64,000 nucleotides of DNA from Symsagittifera roscoffensis (GCF_963678635.1 NC_087067.1:10213716-10277715); one strand, 5' to 3'. Positions 10,728 to 23,161 are shown, counted from the stretch's first letter. Numbers and translations: made by a program. Notes: generated from the sequence alone by a model not told the origin.

Positions 10728-11575
10728 ACGTCGTATCTCGGAAATAACAGCAATTGAGCAGTCGCATTTGGACGCAAGATTTGCAACTCATTAGAGTTCT
10801 CGTACAAACCCTAACTACAGGGTTCAGAATTTCAATTTTGAAAAAAAAATTCAAATTTAAGTTTTCTGAAAATTTTTTGAAAAAAATCACAAAAAACGTC
10901 ACACCTGGAAAACTACAAAGATTTGAGTAGTCATATTTGGAGGCAAAATTTGCAACTCCTGAGAGTACTCTAACATCCCCCAACTAAAAGATTGGATTCT
11001 CGGAAACGAAGACTATTTGAGCAGTCGCATTTGAACGCAAGATTTGCACTTTGGAACTCCTGAGTGTACCCTCATAGTAGCCAACTTTAAGATTGGAATT
11101 CTTTAGAATTTTTTAAAAGCCAAGTTTTCTTAAAAAAACTAAAACGTCATATCTCGAAAACTACAAGGATTTGAGCAGTCATATTCGGAGGCAAAATTCG
11201 CAATCCATGAGATTACTCTGACAGCACCCAGCTACAGGGTTGAGATTTTCAAATCTTTTGATTTTGTTTAAATCTAAGTTTTCTGAAATTTAAAAAAAAA
11301 TCCAAAAAAACGTCATATCTCGAAAATGAAAAACCCTGAGATTTTCCTGACAGTACTCAACTACATGATTGAGATTATCACATTTTGTGAATTTTTTAAA
11401 TTTAATTTTTCTGTCAGTCTCAAAAAAATTGTTGAAACAGTCCCAAAAATTGTCTTATCTGGAAAAGTAAAAAAAATTGGCTAATCATAATTGGAGGCAA
11501 AAACCGCAACCCCTGGAGAAGCCTGACAGTTTTCCACTACTGGGTTGTTAATTTTAAAATTGGTGAAAAAACTGG
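10728..11575. repeat. Degenerate satellite-like array
   Basis: About five diverged monomers, roughly 150-170 bp each, sharing ACGTCATATCTCGAAAACTA, GATTTGAGCAGTCATATTTG, GAGGCAAAATTTGCAACTCC and an AACTACAGGGTTGAGATT tail. Not coding. Located in CLEC16A intron 17. Confidence 0.75.
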
Positions 11576-11589
11576 AAAATCGAAAAAAA

Positions 11590-13690
11590 AATTAACCATT
11601 GCAATATACGATATAGCTTAAACATAAAAAAATTCTTTCGTTAAACATGCAAAAATAGTACGTTGAAAAGGCTTAAACATGGCGAGATAGTGAAGCCCGC
11701 ATTCTAATACATAAAAGACTTCGAATAACAACAAAAAATATTTTCTCTGAATGAGTTTCTAACAATTTCTCAATATGACAAGCAGTTAAAATAACACATA
11801 AACAATCATCATCATGACCAAACTAATCAACTGTCACTATGTCATTAAACAAAATTTTAAAAAATCCCTCTTTTCACTCAAAAAACCGAAGTTTGAAAAA
11901 AGGGAGAACAATTAACAGAAATTACATGTTCACTACAAAATGACCATTTGACGTAAATGGACTACATTATAAGGAGAAAAAAAAATATTATTTAAATTGT
12001 TTCAGATATATTGACTGCCAATTTATTTGTATTTAGCGAATTAATCAAATCAAGCAGATCTTTAATCAGGTTTTAAACTCTACAAGCTATTGCTGTTAAG
12101 TTTGTATCGTTTGTGAAAAGGATTACCTCCCCAGACTTGCAGTTCAAAGGCAAAATTAGTAATTAAAACGATTAAAAATAAAGGTCTTACGGTTGATCCT
12201 TGTGGAACACTCGATTTCATGCCAATCAGAACTAACACCATGACATACGCTGTGTGCAATTACGTGATCAAGTTTTGAACCAGTTTAAACAAATATGCCA
12301 GAAAAATATCTTTCTAGCTTATATAATGATCTGTCGCGACCAATAGTATCGAAAGTTTTTTTTTCAAATTCAAAAAGAAGCTGTTAAAACTATCAGAAGA
12401 AGCGCTAATCTCAGCCTTTCAGTAAACTCTGCAAAAGCCTCAATTGCGCTTTGCCTACTACGAAAACCTTATTGACTTGAAAACAGCAGTGAAATGTTTT
12501 CAAAGAAGGATTAAACGCGATAGTACATCGCTCGTTCACATACTTTGCTCCAAACAAAAACAAGAGATTGGCCGATAATTGTTTTAGTCTATTTTTGTTT
12601 CTTCTTTTTGTAGAGGAAAAACATTTGCTTTGCAAAGCTCTTTCGTAAACAGGTTTTAATTACAAAAAAGGTTGATAATAAAGCCTAGATGGAGATCTAT
12701 TACCTTAGATGAAGTTTTTACTATTACATTACTTATGCAATAGTCCCAAGAAGAATATTTGTAATCTAAAGCCTTAATAATGTTCATGAACTCAAATGTG
12801 TTTAATTAAGTAAGAAGCATTGAAGGCAGATTATAATCGAGAATTAGACAGGCAGCATTTGGAATGTCTTTCTTGATGGCTTTTCATGTGGTCGTGAAAA
12901 AAGTATTCAAATCAATGGCTATATCGGCAACCGTAGGGTTTTCACAAATGTTAGAGAGGATTGTGTTGGTGGGATCTTGTTGGCCTTGAAGCTTCTGCCG
13001 CTGATAAAAATTGATTGCTAATAAGTGTGCCTTGAGTTTCCGATACAATTTTAAAATTTTGTTCCAATAATAGTTTTTCTTTGATTGTTTAATTTCACTT
13101 GCGATCCCTTAAAACTTCGAATTTTTTCTTAAAAAATCTCATTTTTTTTTACTGTTTCTTCTTTTTCTGAGCACTACTTGTCGCTTAATTTAAAAAAATT
13201 TTGAGTCTATTTGTAAACCTAACTGACCGCGTTCTTAATTGTTTTTTAGTGCATTTATGAGGAGCTAAATCATCGAGAAATCTTACAAACAACCTCTGAA
13301 ACAAATTTCATGTGTGATTTGGGTTCTTTAAGCGAAACCGTTATGATTCAGATGATTCAAACAAATTTCGAGCTTTTCTAAAAACTCAAGATACTTTACG
13401 TGGAATTTTAAGAAAGATGTACCGCGGAAAGAAATTTCATCGAGATATTTCTCGCTTCCATTTTCATAATTAAGTATTTTCGAAACAGACAGAACAATAT
13501 TGATAAAAGCAATGATCCTTACAAGTTTGTTTATTTTCTGTTACGTCATGTTTCGTTATAAGTGATCTCAAAGCCGTTTGATGGTATGCTATTTTTGTGT
13601 CATTCCGATCAAGAGAGTTGTTCTGCGTAGTATCAATATTAAAATCGCCCCACAAAATAGAAGCTCTGTTTAGGGACTTTCTCTCATCTA
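11590..13690 (-). pseudogene. Decayed LINE, partial copy 1
   Basis: On the minus strand an endonuclease piece (WGDFNIDTTQNNSLDRNDTK, 13655-13470) is followed downstream by a reverse-transcriptase piece near 12270-12090 (SVPQGSTVRPLFLIV, then after a frameshift SGEVILFTNDTNL). The order matches Jockey/CR1-type LINEs. The catalytic FADD box is FTND, so it is inactive. 13740-15475 is a second copy. Confidence 0.8.
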
Positions 13691-13739
13691 GAAACTGATA
13701 CGCTATATACCAAATAGTTTAAACACTGAAAAATTCTTT

Positions 13740-15475
13740 CGTTAAACACGCAAAATATACGATATAGCTTAAACATTTAGAAAATCTTTCGTTAAACATG
13801 CAAAAATAGTACGTTAAAAAAGCTTAAACATGGCGAGATAGTGAAGCCCACATTCTAATACATAAAAGACTTCGAATAACAACAAAAAATATTTTCTCTG
13901 AATGAGTTTCTAACAATTTCTCAATATGACAAGCAGTTAAAATAACACATAAACAATCATCATCATGACCAAACTAATCAACTGTCACTATGTCATTAAA
14001 CAAAATTTTAAAAAATCCCTCTTTTCACTCAAAAAATCGAAGTTTGAAAAAAGGGAGAACAATTAACAGAAATTATATACGTCAAACGGTCACTACAAAA
14101 TGACCATTTGACGTAAATGGACTGCATTATACGGAGATTAAAAAACATAGTATTTAAATTGTTTCAGATATATTGACTGCCAATTTATTTGCATTTAGCG
14201 AATTATTCAAATCAAGTAGATCTGTTATCACATTTTAAACTCTACAAGCTATTGCTGTTAAGTTTGTATCGTTTGTGAAAAGGATTACCTCCCCAGATTG
14301 CAGTTCAAAGGCAAAATTATTAAATAAAACGATTAAAAATAAAGGTCTTTGGGTTGATCCTTGTGGGTCACTCGATTTCAAGCCAATCAGAACTAACACC
14401 ATGACATACGCTGTATGCAATTACGTAGTAGAGTTTTGAACCAGTTTAAGCAAATATGCCAGAAACATGTCTCTCTAGCTTATATAATGATCTGTTGCGA
14501 CCAATAGTATCGAAAGTTTTTTTTTCAAATTCAAAAGAAGCTGTTAAAATCATCAGAAGAAGCGCTTATCTCAGCCTTTCAGTTAACTCTGCTCATGCCT
14601 CAATTGCCGCTGATAAAAATTGATTGCTAATAATTGTGCATTGAGTTTCCGATACAATTTTAAAATTTTGTTCCAATAATAGTTTTTCTTTGATTGTTTA
14701 ATTTCACTTGCGATCCCTTAAAACTTCGAATTTTTTCTTAAAAAATCTCATTATTTTGACTGTTTCTTATTTTTCTGAGCACTATTTTTCGCTTATTTTA
14801 AAAAAATTTGAGTCTATTTTGTAAACCCAACTGACCGCGTTCTTAGTTGTTTTCAGTGCATTTATGAGGAGCAAAATCATCGAGAAATCTTACATACAAC
14901 CTCTGAAACAAATTGAATATGTGATATTTGGGTTCTGTAAGCGAAACCGTTTTAAGTCGGGTGATTCAAACAAAACTTCAACTTTTTCTAAAAACTCAAG
15001 ATACTTTACGTGGAATTTTAAGAAAGATGTACCGCGGAAAGAAATTTCATCGTGATATTTCTCGCTTCCATTTTCATAATTAAGTATTTTCGAAACAGAC
15101 AGAAAAATTTTCATAAAAGCAATGATTCTTACAAGTTTGTTTATTTTCTGTTACGTCATGTTTCGTTATAAGTGATCTCAAAGCCGTTTGATGGTATGCT
15201 ATTTTTGTTATTCCGATCACGAGAGTTGTTCTGCGTAGTATCAATATTAAAATCGCCCACAAAATAGAAGGTCTGTTTAGGGACTTTCTCTCATCTAGAA
15301 ACTGATTCAAACTTTTGACGAAAGACATTTTCTTTGCCTTGCGTTTTTGTATACAAAAGAATAAAGAATTTACTTTTGTTATTTCAGCGTGTATACCTTC
15401 ATCAAAGGGCACTAACATCTGATTCAGTAAACAGCAATTATTACTAGCTTGAATTATGACACCGCCACCATGCGT
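13740..15475 (-). pseudogene. Decayed LINE, partial copy 2
   Basis: Near-duplicate of copy 1. The endonuclease starts near 15475 (HGGGVIIQASNNCCLLNQML, FDEGIHAEIT), with KSLNRPSILW and HQTALRSLITKHD, and RT blocks DPQGSTQRPLFLIVL and SGEVILFTNDTNL at 14420-14235. Compared with copy 1 it lacks about 600 bp (copy-1 positions about 12430-13000) and has the RT blocks in one frame. FTND replaces the catalytic FADD. Confidence 0.82.
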
Positions 15476-18400
15476 GTTTTTTTAAAAGTAAAACCGATTA
15501 TAGCCATTAACTAACCAGCTTCCGCTTCTGTCACTCTCTGTTAGCCAAGTTTCAGTTAGGCGTGTGTTTCAGTATTAAGCGGAGACTCAAGACTTAATTT
15601 TAGTGCTTCAAATTGTTCGAAATTTTTTTAAAATTATCTTATATTCAAATGCATATTACACTATTTTTCATTGCTGGAAGAGTTTGAGACACACTGAGAA
15701 GTACCCGAACGATGGAACCATATCGAAAAAACTACTTTTCAAATCATTTATCTTATAACCCATGCCAATTCCTCCATCGTAAAAACTTGAGATTTTGTAA
15801 ATACTTGGGTCATTGTGATAAATACCAAAGTTTCCTCTTTTGTCCAATCATTAAAAATACGATAACCCTTTTCTTCATTCCTGATAACCGATGTGCGATT
15901 GAAATATCTTCCTCTTCCATACAGGCATCACACAAAGGCGAAGCTACGCCTCGCAAACACAAGCAAGGAAAATGCAAAAAAGCTCTAAGCAGGTAAAACA
16001 AAGTAAAATAAGGAAAAGATAAAAAGTACACCTTGGGAACGTTGAGATTAGGAGTAACACATTCTCACATTTCCTCCACGACAGCTCGTAATGTTACTAA
16101 AACTTGGCACCATCAAAGCAGTTATAAAGCAGCCAAACTATTTAAATTAACCGCGTGGTTAAAGAACAAAACTATAACTCGCTTTTCAATTGGGAAGTTC
16201 TTAGCTCAGAATTGGTTGGGTAATTTTCGAAAAAAAAACTAAAAAAGATTCCAAAAATCGACCAATAATTCGAAAACTTTGCTTTTCCTAAATCCATGAA
16301 CAATTCTTCACAAAAGCATTGGAATAGCTTCTGCTTTCGACACCTTGATCTTTAGATTGAAGATTTTCGCACCCTGATTTTTTAGATTGAACCCTTAATA
16401 TCAGACTTAGCTGGTAGTTTACGAGATTAGTGACAAAAAACTGTTTAAATTTAAAAAGGAATTTTTCCGAAGTCCACATCAGCTTTTTTTACAAAAAAAA
16501 CATAGTAAAACAGATTACAAAGAGAAAATCCAAGTACCATGTTAGTTTTACTGAAATAACAACCTAAGAATCAGCAGATTAGATTTTGGAAAAAAAGACT
16601 TTCCAAAGAACGGGCAATAATTCAAAAATTGGACATTTTCTAGCGCCAAATTTTCTTCAAAACGAAGAGCATAGCCGCTCGCTCAAGTGAGATTCGCATA
16701 ACTGACTTTTATCTTTCGGTTAGACTCTTAATTTCCGATTCAGCAGGATAGTTAAAAAAAGAAGTTGGAAAAATGAACCAAAATGTAAAAAAATGGGCTT
16801 GTTTGAGGTCATATCATTTTTTCTGCCAATTTTAGGGAAGAGTCGCTTGAGAAAGGAAGATCCTCATAATTTGATTGAAACTTGTGCATTCATTATTTGA
16901 GAAAATCAAAATATTGAAATCATTGGCCAAAAATCTCCCTACTGAAATTTCTGCAGGCCATAGATTGTTAGGTGAATTGAAAAGAGACTAGCGACATATG
17001 CAGGCACATAGAGCAGCTGGTTTTTCCATGGGTACCTTTTTTGTTGAAAATCTGTATTAGTTTTTGAGAAAAATTGAAATTTCAGCGGAAAGTGGTAACA
17101 ACATTTTCCAAAGCGTCGCAAATAAAAACAACAAATCCCATAAATTTTCATAATACAGGTTTTTCTAAACAGGATCTAACACTAGCCAAAAAAAGCAGCA
17201 ACTTTGAATTATTGATATCTAAATAAGCTTAAATATGATTAAGTTGACCAAAAGTGCCACCAATTGAGCACTTTTATTTGCGACTCTGGTTATATATTAA
17301 AAAAACTTCACAATAATACACTACTCTTTGCTTGTCTTAACAGCTCTTGATAGTTTGAGCACCTTCTGTATGGTCTTTTTCGGCTTTTAATTGATCCGTT
17401 TTCCTTGTCCACCTTTTTTCTACCCTCATTTACTTCGAAAACTTTCATCGGCCACACATTTCTAACTTTTCTACCTCGCACTTTCTCATGTGATTGTTTT
17501 TATTTACAGTTATTTCAATATCTTTGTTCAATTTCTTCTTTTAATCCTTCTACACCAATTCTTACAGCTTCGAAATAGTTGATCGCAATTGTAAACTCAT
17601 TTGGGCCACTATCGAAGGAATCGCCCTATTTATAGACTGTTCAACTGCGAAATTTATCAAATTTTGAAGCTTCGTCATTATCCTCCTCGTTGAGTAGGCT
17701 CAAAACTGTGCATAACCTTGTGGAAGCACTTGTTAATGCAAGAATCTGGTCTAAACACCGAAGATCAGCTTTGGATTGTTTAAGTGATATTCGGCTCAGT
17801 TATTTCATTCTGCACCTCAGTATAACTATTTAATAAGTTAATCATACCAATTAGGCTAGAAAGCAAAAAAAACTATGGCCAAAAACCATTAAAGGACTAA
17901 TTTATCCGGATGATTTATCAGACCGGACTTCTACAATATTTTAGTAATTACATCAATGCGCAGCTGGGCTTCGCAAACAAGCGAGAAAACGACAAAAGCT
18001 GCTCAAAGTGAAACACTTTTGTTTGAGCTTTTGTTGTGCCAGATTCGAACATGCATGCGACCTCACATATTCTCACTTTCTCGCACCTGCGTCACGGGCC
18101 ATTGAAACAGGAGCGAGAAAGCGGCAGATATACGGGAGCTTTAAAATTCTCCAAAACTCTATTTTGCATATGATAATTTGTTATATAAACAACTTAAGGC
18201 AACCACACTAATTTTGCATGTAATAAATTCGAATGTTATAAGCCAAAATGCGTATAAAATCTGCATTTCGAAATTCTCCCGAATTATATCGAGATAGAAA
18301 ATTTCTGAAATGGGATTTTAATTATTATACTGATGCAGCTATAGCTGCTAATAAAAAGCCAATGCTATGCAGCACAAATGCCACCACATATAAATAAAAC

Positions 18401-18494
18401 TAGTGCCAAGGGCTGCGTTGAACCTCCGACAATTAGCATGGGAGTCTCGTCGTTCCCTCAACATACAGACGCTTGACTAATGGCAAACACTAAA
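15476..18494. other. Intron 17, central part
   Basis: No gene seen. Hairpin cores at 15929-15966 and 17955-17988. 16260-16700 shares phrases such as GCATAGCCGCTC with 29510, suggesting old copies of the larger repeat unit. Confidence 0.5.
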
Positions 18495-18626
18495 GGCTTT
18501 TTCCTTTCCCCAAGTACGAAATTTTACAAAATGTTTGATCGCATTTTTCAGTATCATGAAAACTGTCATGAGAACTAGTTAGGCCCTGGCAAACACTACT
18601 TAAACGATACTTAACTATGTAAAACC

Positions 18627-18820
18627 TCTTAGGGTCCATAAATTGAAATAGCAGCGAAAGATTTAATTGAATGAATTAGTTTCCCATTTTTAGTATCAAG
18701 AGATTAAAGATCATGACTTCAGAGATTATTCACATCGGTATGAACGAATTATTACTTCAGATGAAAGTCAATTGGTTTTAATTAGACAGTGTGCTAAATA
18801 TATATAATGCACAGTTGAAA
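18627..18820 (-). repeat. Copia 3' LTR
   Basis: 194 bp, apparently identical to 22968-23161. Minus-strand ends are TTTCAACTG and CCTAAGA rather than the usual TG...CA. Confidence 0.9.
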
Positions 18821-18827
18821 CCCCCAC

Positions 18828-21800
18828 TCAATTGGCGAACATCTGAAGCCCAAAACGTTTGCACTTTGTCTTGCCCAAATTCTTAGTGAGAATATCAGCC
18901 ACCATATTGTCAGTCCCAATATAGTTCAAATCCAACTGTTTCTTTTGAATTAAGTCCCTGATGAAATGTAGATGAATAGCAAAATATTTTACGACTCCCT
19001 TGTTAACGTCGTTTTTCACAAGAGAAATACATGCTTGGTTGTCCACAAACATTTTGAAATCAATTAAATCGAGTTTGATTTCGATCAGTAAATTCAACAG
19101 GAATAATCCTTCATTACAGGCTAACGAAAGAGCTGTAGCCTCTGATTCAGCTGTAGATTTTGCAACAGTAGTTTGGAGTTTGCTAGCCCACGATATTGCA
19201 CCGCTGTTTTCAAACAGGAAAAAGCAATATCCACTAGTACTGCGTCTAGTGTCACTGTCACCTCCCCAATCAGAATCAGAATAGCCATACAAGATTGGCG
19301 TAGCAGTACATCGTCTGTAGATAAGTTTATACGATCTAGTTCCTTTCAAATATCGTAGAACTCGTTTTGCAGCAATCCAGTGTACTTCAGTAGGGTCGTT
19401 CACATATCTACTCAAGCAATGAGCGATGAATGAAATATCAGGCCTTGTAGTAATTGACAAGTAACTTAGACTGCCGATAAGTCCTCTATAATCTTTGTCG
19501 TTTGCTAATTTCACCTCATTTGGTAGCCGTTTACAAAGTTTTAAACCATCAGCTGCAGGTGTAGACACTGGTTTACACTCAATCAAACCAAATTTTGACA
19601 GTAGCTTGTCAATATACGCTTCCTGAGAAATTTCTAACCCATCCCCACAAAAGTTGAATTTCATCCCCAAAAACCAATAAAGTTTTGCTGTTTCGCTGAT
19701 TTTGAATTGACTAGATATTTGTTGTTCAAATGATATAAACTTGTTAGCATCATTGCAAGCGTAAATTATATCATCCACCCAAATGCATACGTATTCCAAA
19801 ACATCTTTTGAAATTCTCATGAAAAGACAGGGATCACTTTTTGACGCTGTAAAATCTATTGACTTAAGGAACATCTGTAAGGTATAGTACCAATTTCTTC
19901 CTGACTGCTTTAATCCATAAATAGATTTATTTAGCTTACAAACAAGTTGATTACCCCCACTGTCTTTCTGCTCAAAACCTTCAGGTTGTTGCAGGAAGAC
20001 ATTCTCTTCCAAATTAGCGTTTAGATAGGCTGTTTTTACGTCCCATTGTCTTACATCAAAACCCTTAGCTGTTGAAATTGCTAAAATAAGTCGTAATGTT
20101 GCCATTTTTACTGTAGGACAAAAGGTTTCCTTGAAATCAACGCCTTTGATTTGATTGTAGCCTTTAGCCACATATCTTGCCTTGTATCTTGAAATTCCCC
20201 CCTCATTATTGTATTTCAAAGTAAAATGCCACCTTCCCCCCAAAATAGTTTGATCCGTTTGTGGAACTAATTCCCAGACATTATTGTTGATCAGAGAATT
20301 ATATTCATCCTGCATTGCTTTTTTCCAATTGGGGTTAGAAAGTGCATCGTTAGCATTTTTTGGCAAATTATCAACATAAAAAGTTGCATCAGCTAGCCAA
20401 CACTCATCAAAAATTGTCTCATTTCTAAAAAATGAAATCTCAGGCGCATTTAATTGTTTGATCCGTCTGCTGCGGCGTAATTGATCATTTTCAAGGTTTC
20501 CGCCATTGACATTATCCGCAGAATTTTTCTCAGAAATCTCAGAATAGTTTTCAACGCTTATTTCCAATTCCCGTCCAGAATCATTTTCATCGTCATTTTT
20601 GAAAGGAAAAACTTTTTCATCAAAAGTAACATTTCTACTCTCCAAAAATTCAAAGTTTCCATCAAGCTCAGTTCCTACTATATAACATTTACTGTTCAGA
20701 CTATATCCAAGCAGAAATCCTTTCACGGCCCTTGAATCAAGTTTTTTCATGTTTACTTTTTCGACAAACATATATGCAGCACAACCAAAAATTTTTACGT
20801 GTTTCAAATCAGGTTTGCTTTGGAAAAATTTTTCGTATGGGGTTACCCCAATTGCAGAATGATAAACTCGGTTTTTCAAGTAGAAAGCTGTTTTCAATGC
20901 AAAAGACCAAAATTTCTTTTCCATGCTGGCAGTTTGTAAAAGACATCTAGTTATTGCCATTACACTACCCCAAGTTCGCTCTATTTTACCATTTTCCTCT
21001 GGTGTATAAGGCGCAGAAAATTCAGTTCTTATGGCATTATCAAGACAAAACTGTTTAAACTTTCCAAATTTGAACTCTTTTGGATTATCACTAGCTATTG
21101 TTTTTGGTTTACCATAATCCGCTATGAACTGTTTGAGCATCTGAGTGCTATCACTTTTATTTTTCAATAAGTAAACCGCAGAAAATCTTGTGTAGGAATC
21201 AATAAAACCTATTGCGTACTTAAAATTGTCTACAGATATCGTATCAATTGGTCCCAAAATATCCGTATGAACAATTTCTAGTTTTTCTGTAGCTCTAGTC
21301 CCCCAAACTTTTGGTATCGCTTTCCGCTTAGCTTTTTCAGTTTGACAATCAACACAGTTATTATGTTTCTTTTGGCTAAATTTAACTCCCTCCGTTAGAT
21401 TTTCTAATTTCTTGATGTCATCAAAATTATTATGACCAAGCCGTTTATGCCAAATTTCTATGTCCGAAACAACCATTGCAACATTTTCCACAGAGTGTTC
21501 ATTTGCCAGTTCAATTTTCATTTTGAAAAGATCTCGTTGATTTTGAAGCAAAATTTCAGAACTATCTGGTAAAATTATTCTGGGACAAACATCATCAAAC
21601 ATTACATCAGCTTTATTTCTGTTAAGTTTAGATACAGAAACTAAATTTGCCGTATACGTAGGTACAAACAGAGTATCTTTCAGTTCTATAGTTATCAATC
21701 GACCATCACTTGTTTGAACTTTAAACGTTACTTTTCCCTTTCCCACAATTTTTGAATTACTTCCATTTGCACAGCCAACATTTCCATTAATATTCGTATC

Positions 21801-22760
21801 AAGTTCCGTAAAAAATTCGCGTGTTTTAAACATATGCGCAGAGCAACCGCTATCAATCAAGCAAAATTTGTCGGAATTTACGCCAAAATCATTGTCATTA
21901 GAATGAAAACTGAAAAAGTCGACAGTGTTTTCATTTTCTGAAGTAAAATGGCTTTTGTTTTGTTGATTTTTTGATGTAAACTGTTTTTGATGGCTGCTAT
22001 TTGAATGGTTATTTTGGGTATTTTTCCTACAATCTCTAGCAAAATGTCCCATTTGATTGCAATTGTAGCATTTTATGTCTTTCTTGCAATCCTGTTTTCT
22101 ATGACCTTGCTTTCCGCAACTGTAGCATTTAATAGTTTTATTACTAAAAAACGTTTCATTTGTTGAATTTTTCTGCAAAAAAGTCTTGCTTGTTTCGGCA
22201 AAATTTGACAAATCTCTTTTAATCTCGTCCAAGCTTTTTGCATCTTTCGAAAAATTCACCACAGTTGTAAAATTATCAAATTCTTTTGGTAGTCCTTTTA
22301 AAAGCATTGCAATCATCATTTTTTCAGAAATACCCTCTCCCGCTTCTTGTAGATTCATTTGCAAATTTTCCGATCTAAGTATGTAGTCCTTAATCGATTC
22401 GCTCGCCTCTAATTTCAAATTAGAAATTTCATTTAACATTCTTTGAACACGTGGTCGTTCCGTACTTTTAAAGTAGCTTTGCAGCCGATTCCATGCCGCT
22501 GAACCATCTGGTTTATCGCGTTTTATTAGCATTACAGACTTTCGATCAAGGCATTGTATTAATTCACACCACAATTGTTCTTTTCTATCATTAACATTAG
22601 TTTCATTTTCACTACTTCCTGGAACATCTGTTCCCTTCAACGTTTTCTTTAAATTCAAAAGAACTATACGAGCTTCAAATTGCTCAGCAAAATACTCCCA
22701 ATCATTTTCATTTCCCGAAAAAGTCAATTTTTCCAATCTTGTTTGAATACTTCGTGCCAT
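18828..22760 (-). CDS. Copia Gag-Pol polyprotein
   Basis: 1,310 aa, uninterrupted. In order: Gag with two CCHC zinc knuckles (CYSCGKQGHRKQDC and CYNCNQMGHFARDC, about 210-245); aspartic protease (LIDSGCSAHM, about 300); GAG-pre-integrase (WHKRLGHNN...CVDC); integrase core (HTDILGPI, SDN, ENGKIERTWG); Copia-type RT (WELVPQ, DVKTAYLNA, catalytic WVDDII); RNase H (SDSDWGGD, STAESEATALS, ending VADILTKNLGKTKC). Length and order are typical of Copia. The usual KHIDIRYHFIR box reads KYFAIHLHFIR, and the integrase DNG box reads DNP; whether these matter is unknown. Start ATG at 22760, about 200 bp after the 5' LTR. Confidence 0.96.
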   Translation of the reverse strand: MARSIQTRLEKLTFSGNENDWEYFAEQFEARIVLLNLKKTLKGTDVPGSSENETNVNDRKEQLWCELIQCLDRKSVMLIKRDKPDGSAAWNRLQSYFKSTERPRVQRMLNEISNLKLEASESIKDYILRSENLQMNLQEAGEGISEKMMIAMLLKGLPKEFDNFTTVVNFSKDAKSLDEIKRDLSNFAETSKTFLQKNSTNETFFSNKTIKCYSCGKQGHRKQDCKKDIKCYNCNQMGHFARDCRKNTQNNHSNSSHQKQFTSKNQQNKSHFTSENENTVDFFSFHSNDNDFGVNSDKFCLIDSGCSAHMFKTREFFTELDTNINGNVGCANGSNSKIVGKGKVTFKVQTSDGRLITIELKDTLFVPTYTANLVSVSKLNRNKADVMFDDVCPRIILPDSSEILLQNQRDLFKMKIELANEHSVENVAMVVSDIEIWHKRLGHNNFDDIKKLENLTEGVKFSQKKHNNCVDCQTEKAKRKAIPKVWGTRATEKLEIVHTDILGPIDTISVDNFKYAIGFIDSYTRFSAVYLLKNKSDSTQMLKQFIADYGKPKTIASDNPKEFKFGKFKQFCLDNAIRTEFSAPYTPEENGKIERTWGSVMAITRCLLQTASMEKKFWSFALKTAFYLKNRVYHSAIGVTPYEKFFQSKPDLKHVKIFGCAAYMFVEKVNMKKLDSRAVKGFLLGYSLNSKCYIVGTELDGNFEFLESRNVTFDEKVFPFKNDDENDSGRELEISVENYSEISEKNSADNVNGGNLENDQLRRSRRIKQLNAPEISFFRNETIFDECWLADATFYVDNLPKNANDALSNPNWKKAMQDEYNSLINNNVWELVPQTDQTILGGRWHFTLKYNNEGGISRYKARYVAKGYNQIKGVDFKETFCPTVKMATLRLILAISTAKGFDVRQWDVKTAYLNANLEENVFLQQPEGFEQKDSGGNQLVCKLNKSIYGLKQSGRNWYYTLQMFLKSIDFTASKSDPCLFMRISKDVLEYVCIWVDDIIYACNDANKFISFEQQISSQFKISETAKLYWFLGMKFNFCGDGLEISQEAYIDKLLSKFGLIECKPVSTPAADGLKLCKRLPNEVKLANDKDYRGLIGSLSYLSITTRPDISFIAHCLSRYVNDPTEVHWIAAKRVLRYLKGTRSYKLIYRRCTATPILYGYSDSDWGGDSDTRRSTSGYCFFLFENSGAISWASKLQTTVAKSTAESEATALSLACNEGLFLLNLLIEIKLDLIDFKMFVDNQACISLVKNDVNKGVVKYFAIHLHFIRDLIQKKQLDLNYIGTDNMVADILTKNLGKTKCKRFGLQMFAN

Positions 22761-22957
22761 GGTTAAATGTCACTTCAAATTTCGAATTGTAAAACTTCTC
22801 TTTCAAAACTTCTCTTTTCTTTCAAAACTTCTATTTTCAAAGTTGTAATTCATACAACCAATTCTTTTCTTTCTCTTGAAATCCTATGCATACAAACCAC
22901 CGTATAATTTTACTCTCTGATGCTGTCAGGCGTAGAGTCTCAATTCTTCACGAAATC

Positions 22958-22967
22958 GCCCATAACC
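22958..22967 (-). other. Copia primer-binding site
   Basis: GGTTATGGGC on the minus strand directly after the 5' LTR. Drosophila copia primes from a cleaved initiator tRNA-Met whose anticodon-loop region (GCCCAUAACC) is complementary to this sequence. Confidence 0.8.
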
Positions 22968-23161
22968 TCTTAGGGTCCATAAATTGAAATAGCAGCGAAA
23001 GATTTAATTGAATGAATTAGTTTCCCATTTTTAGTATCAAGAGATTAAAGATCATGACTTCAGAGATTATTCACATCGGTATGAACGAATTATTACTTCA
23101 GATGAAAGTCAATTGGTTTTAATTAGACAGTGTGCTAAATATATATAATGCACAGTTGAAA
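22968..23161 (-). repeat. Copia 5' LTR
   Basis: 194 bp, apparently identical to the 3' LTR. Contains a TATATATA-like stretch (minus strand, about 23140) that may be its promoter. Confidence 0.9.

Larger units (their letters stand above)
18627..23161 (-). mobile_element. Complete Ty1/Copia LTR retrotransposon
   Basis: About 4.5 kb, minus strand. LTRs are 22968-23161 (5') and 18627-18820 (3'), 194 bp each and identical by eye. A 5-bp target duplication AAACC lies at 18622-18626 and 23162-23166. The primer-binding site begins right after the 5' LTR, and a GGGGG polypurine stretch precedes the 3' LTR. One long intact ORF encodes gag and pol. All this indicates a recent insertion in CLEC16A intron 17, in the gene's own orientation. 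Confidence 0.95.

Noticed and set aside
15080-15418. A 112-codon minus-strand gene
   Set aside because: It is the endonuclease piece of the decayed LINE, with a frame break within the GDFN motif region.
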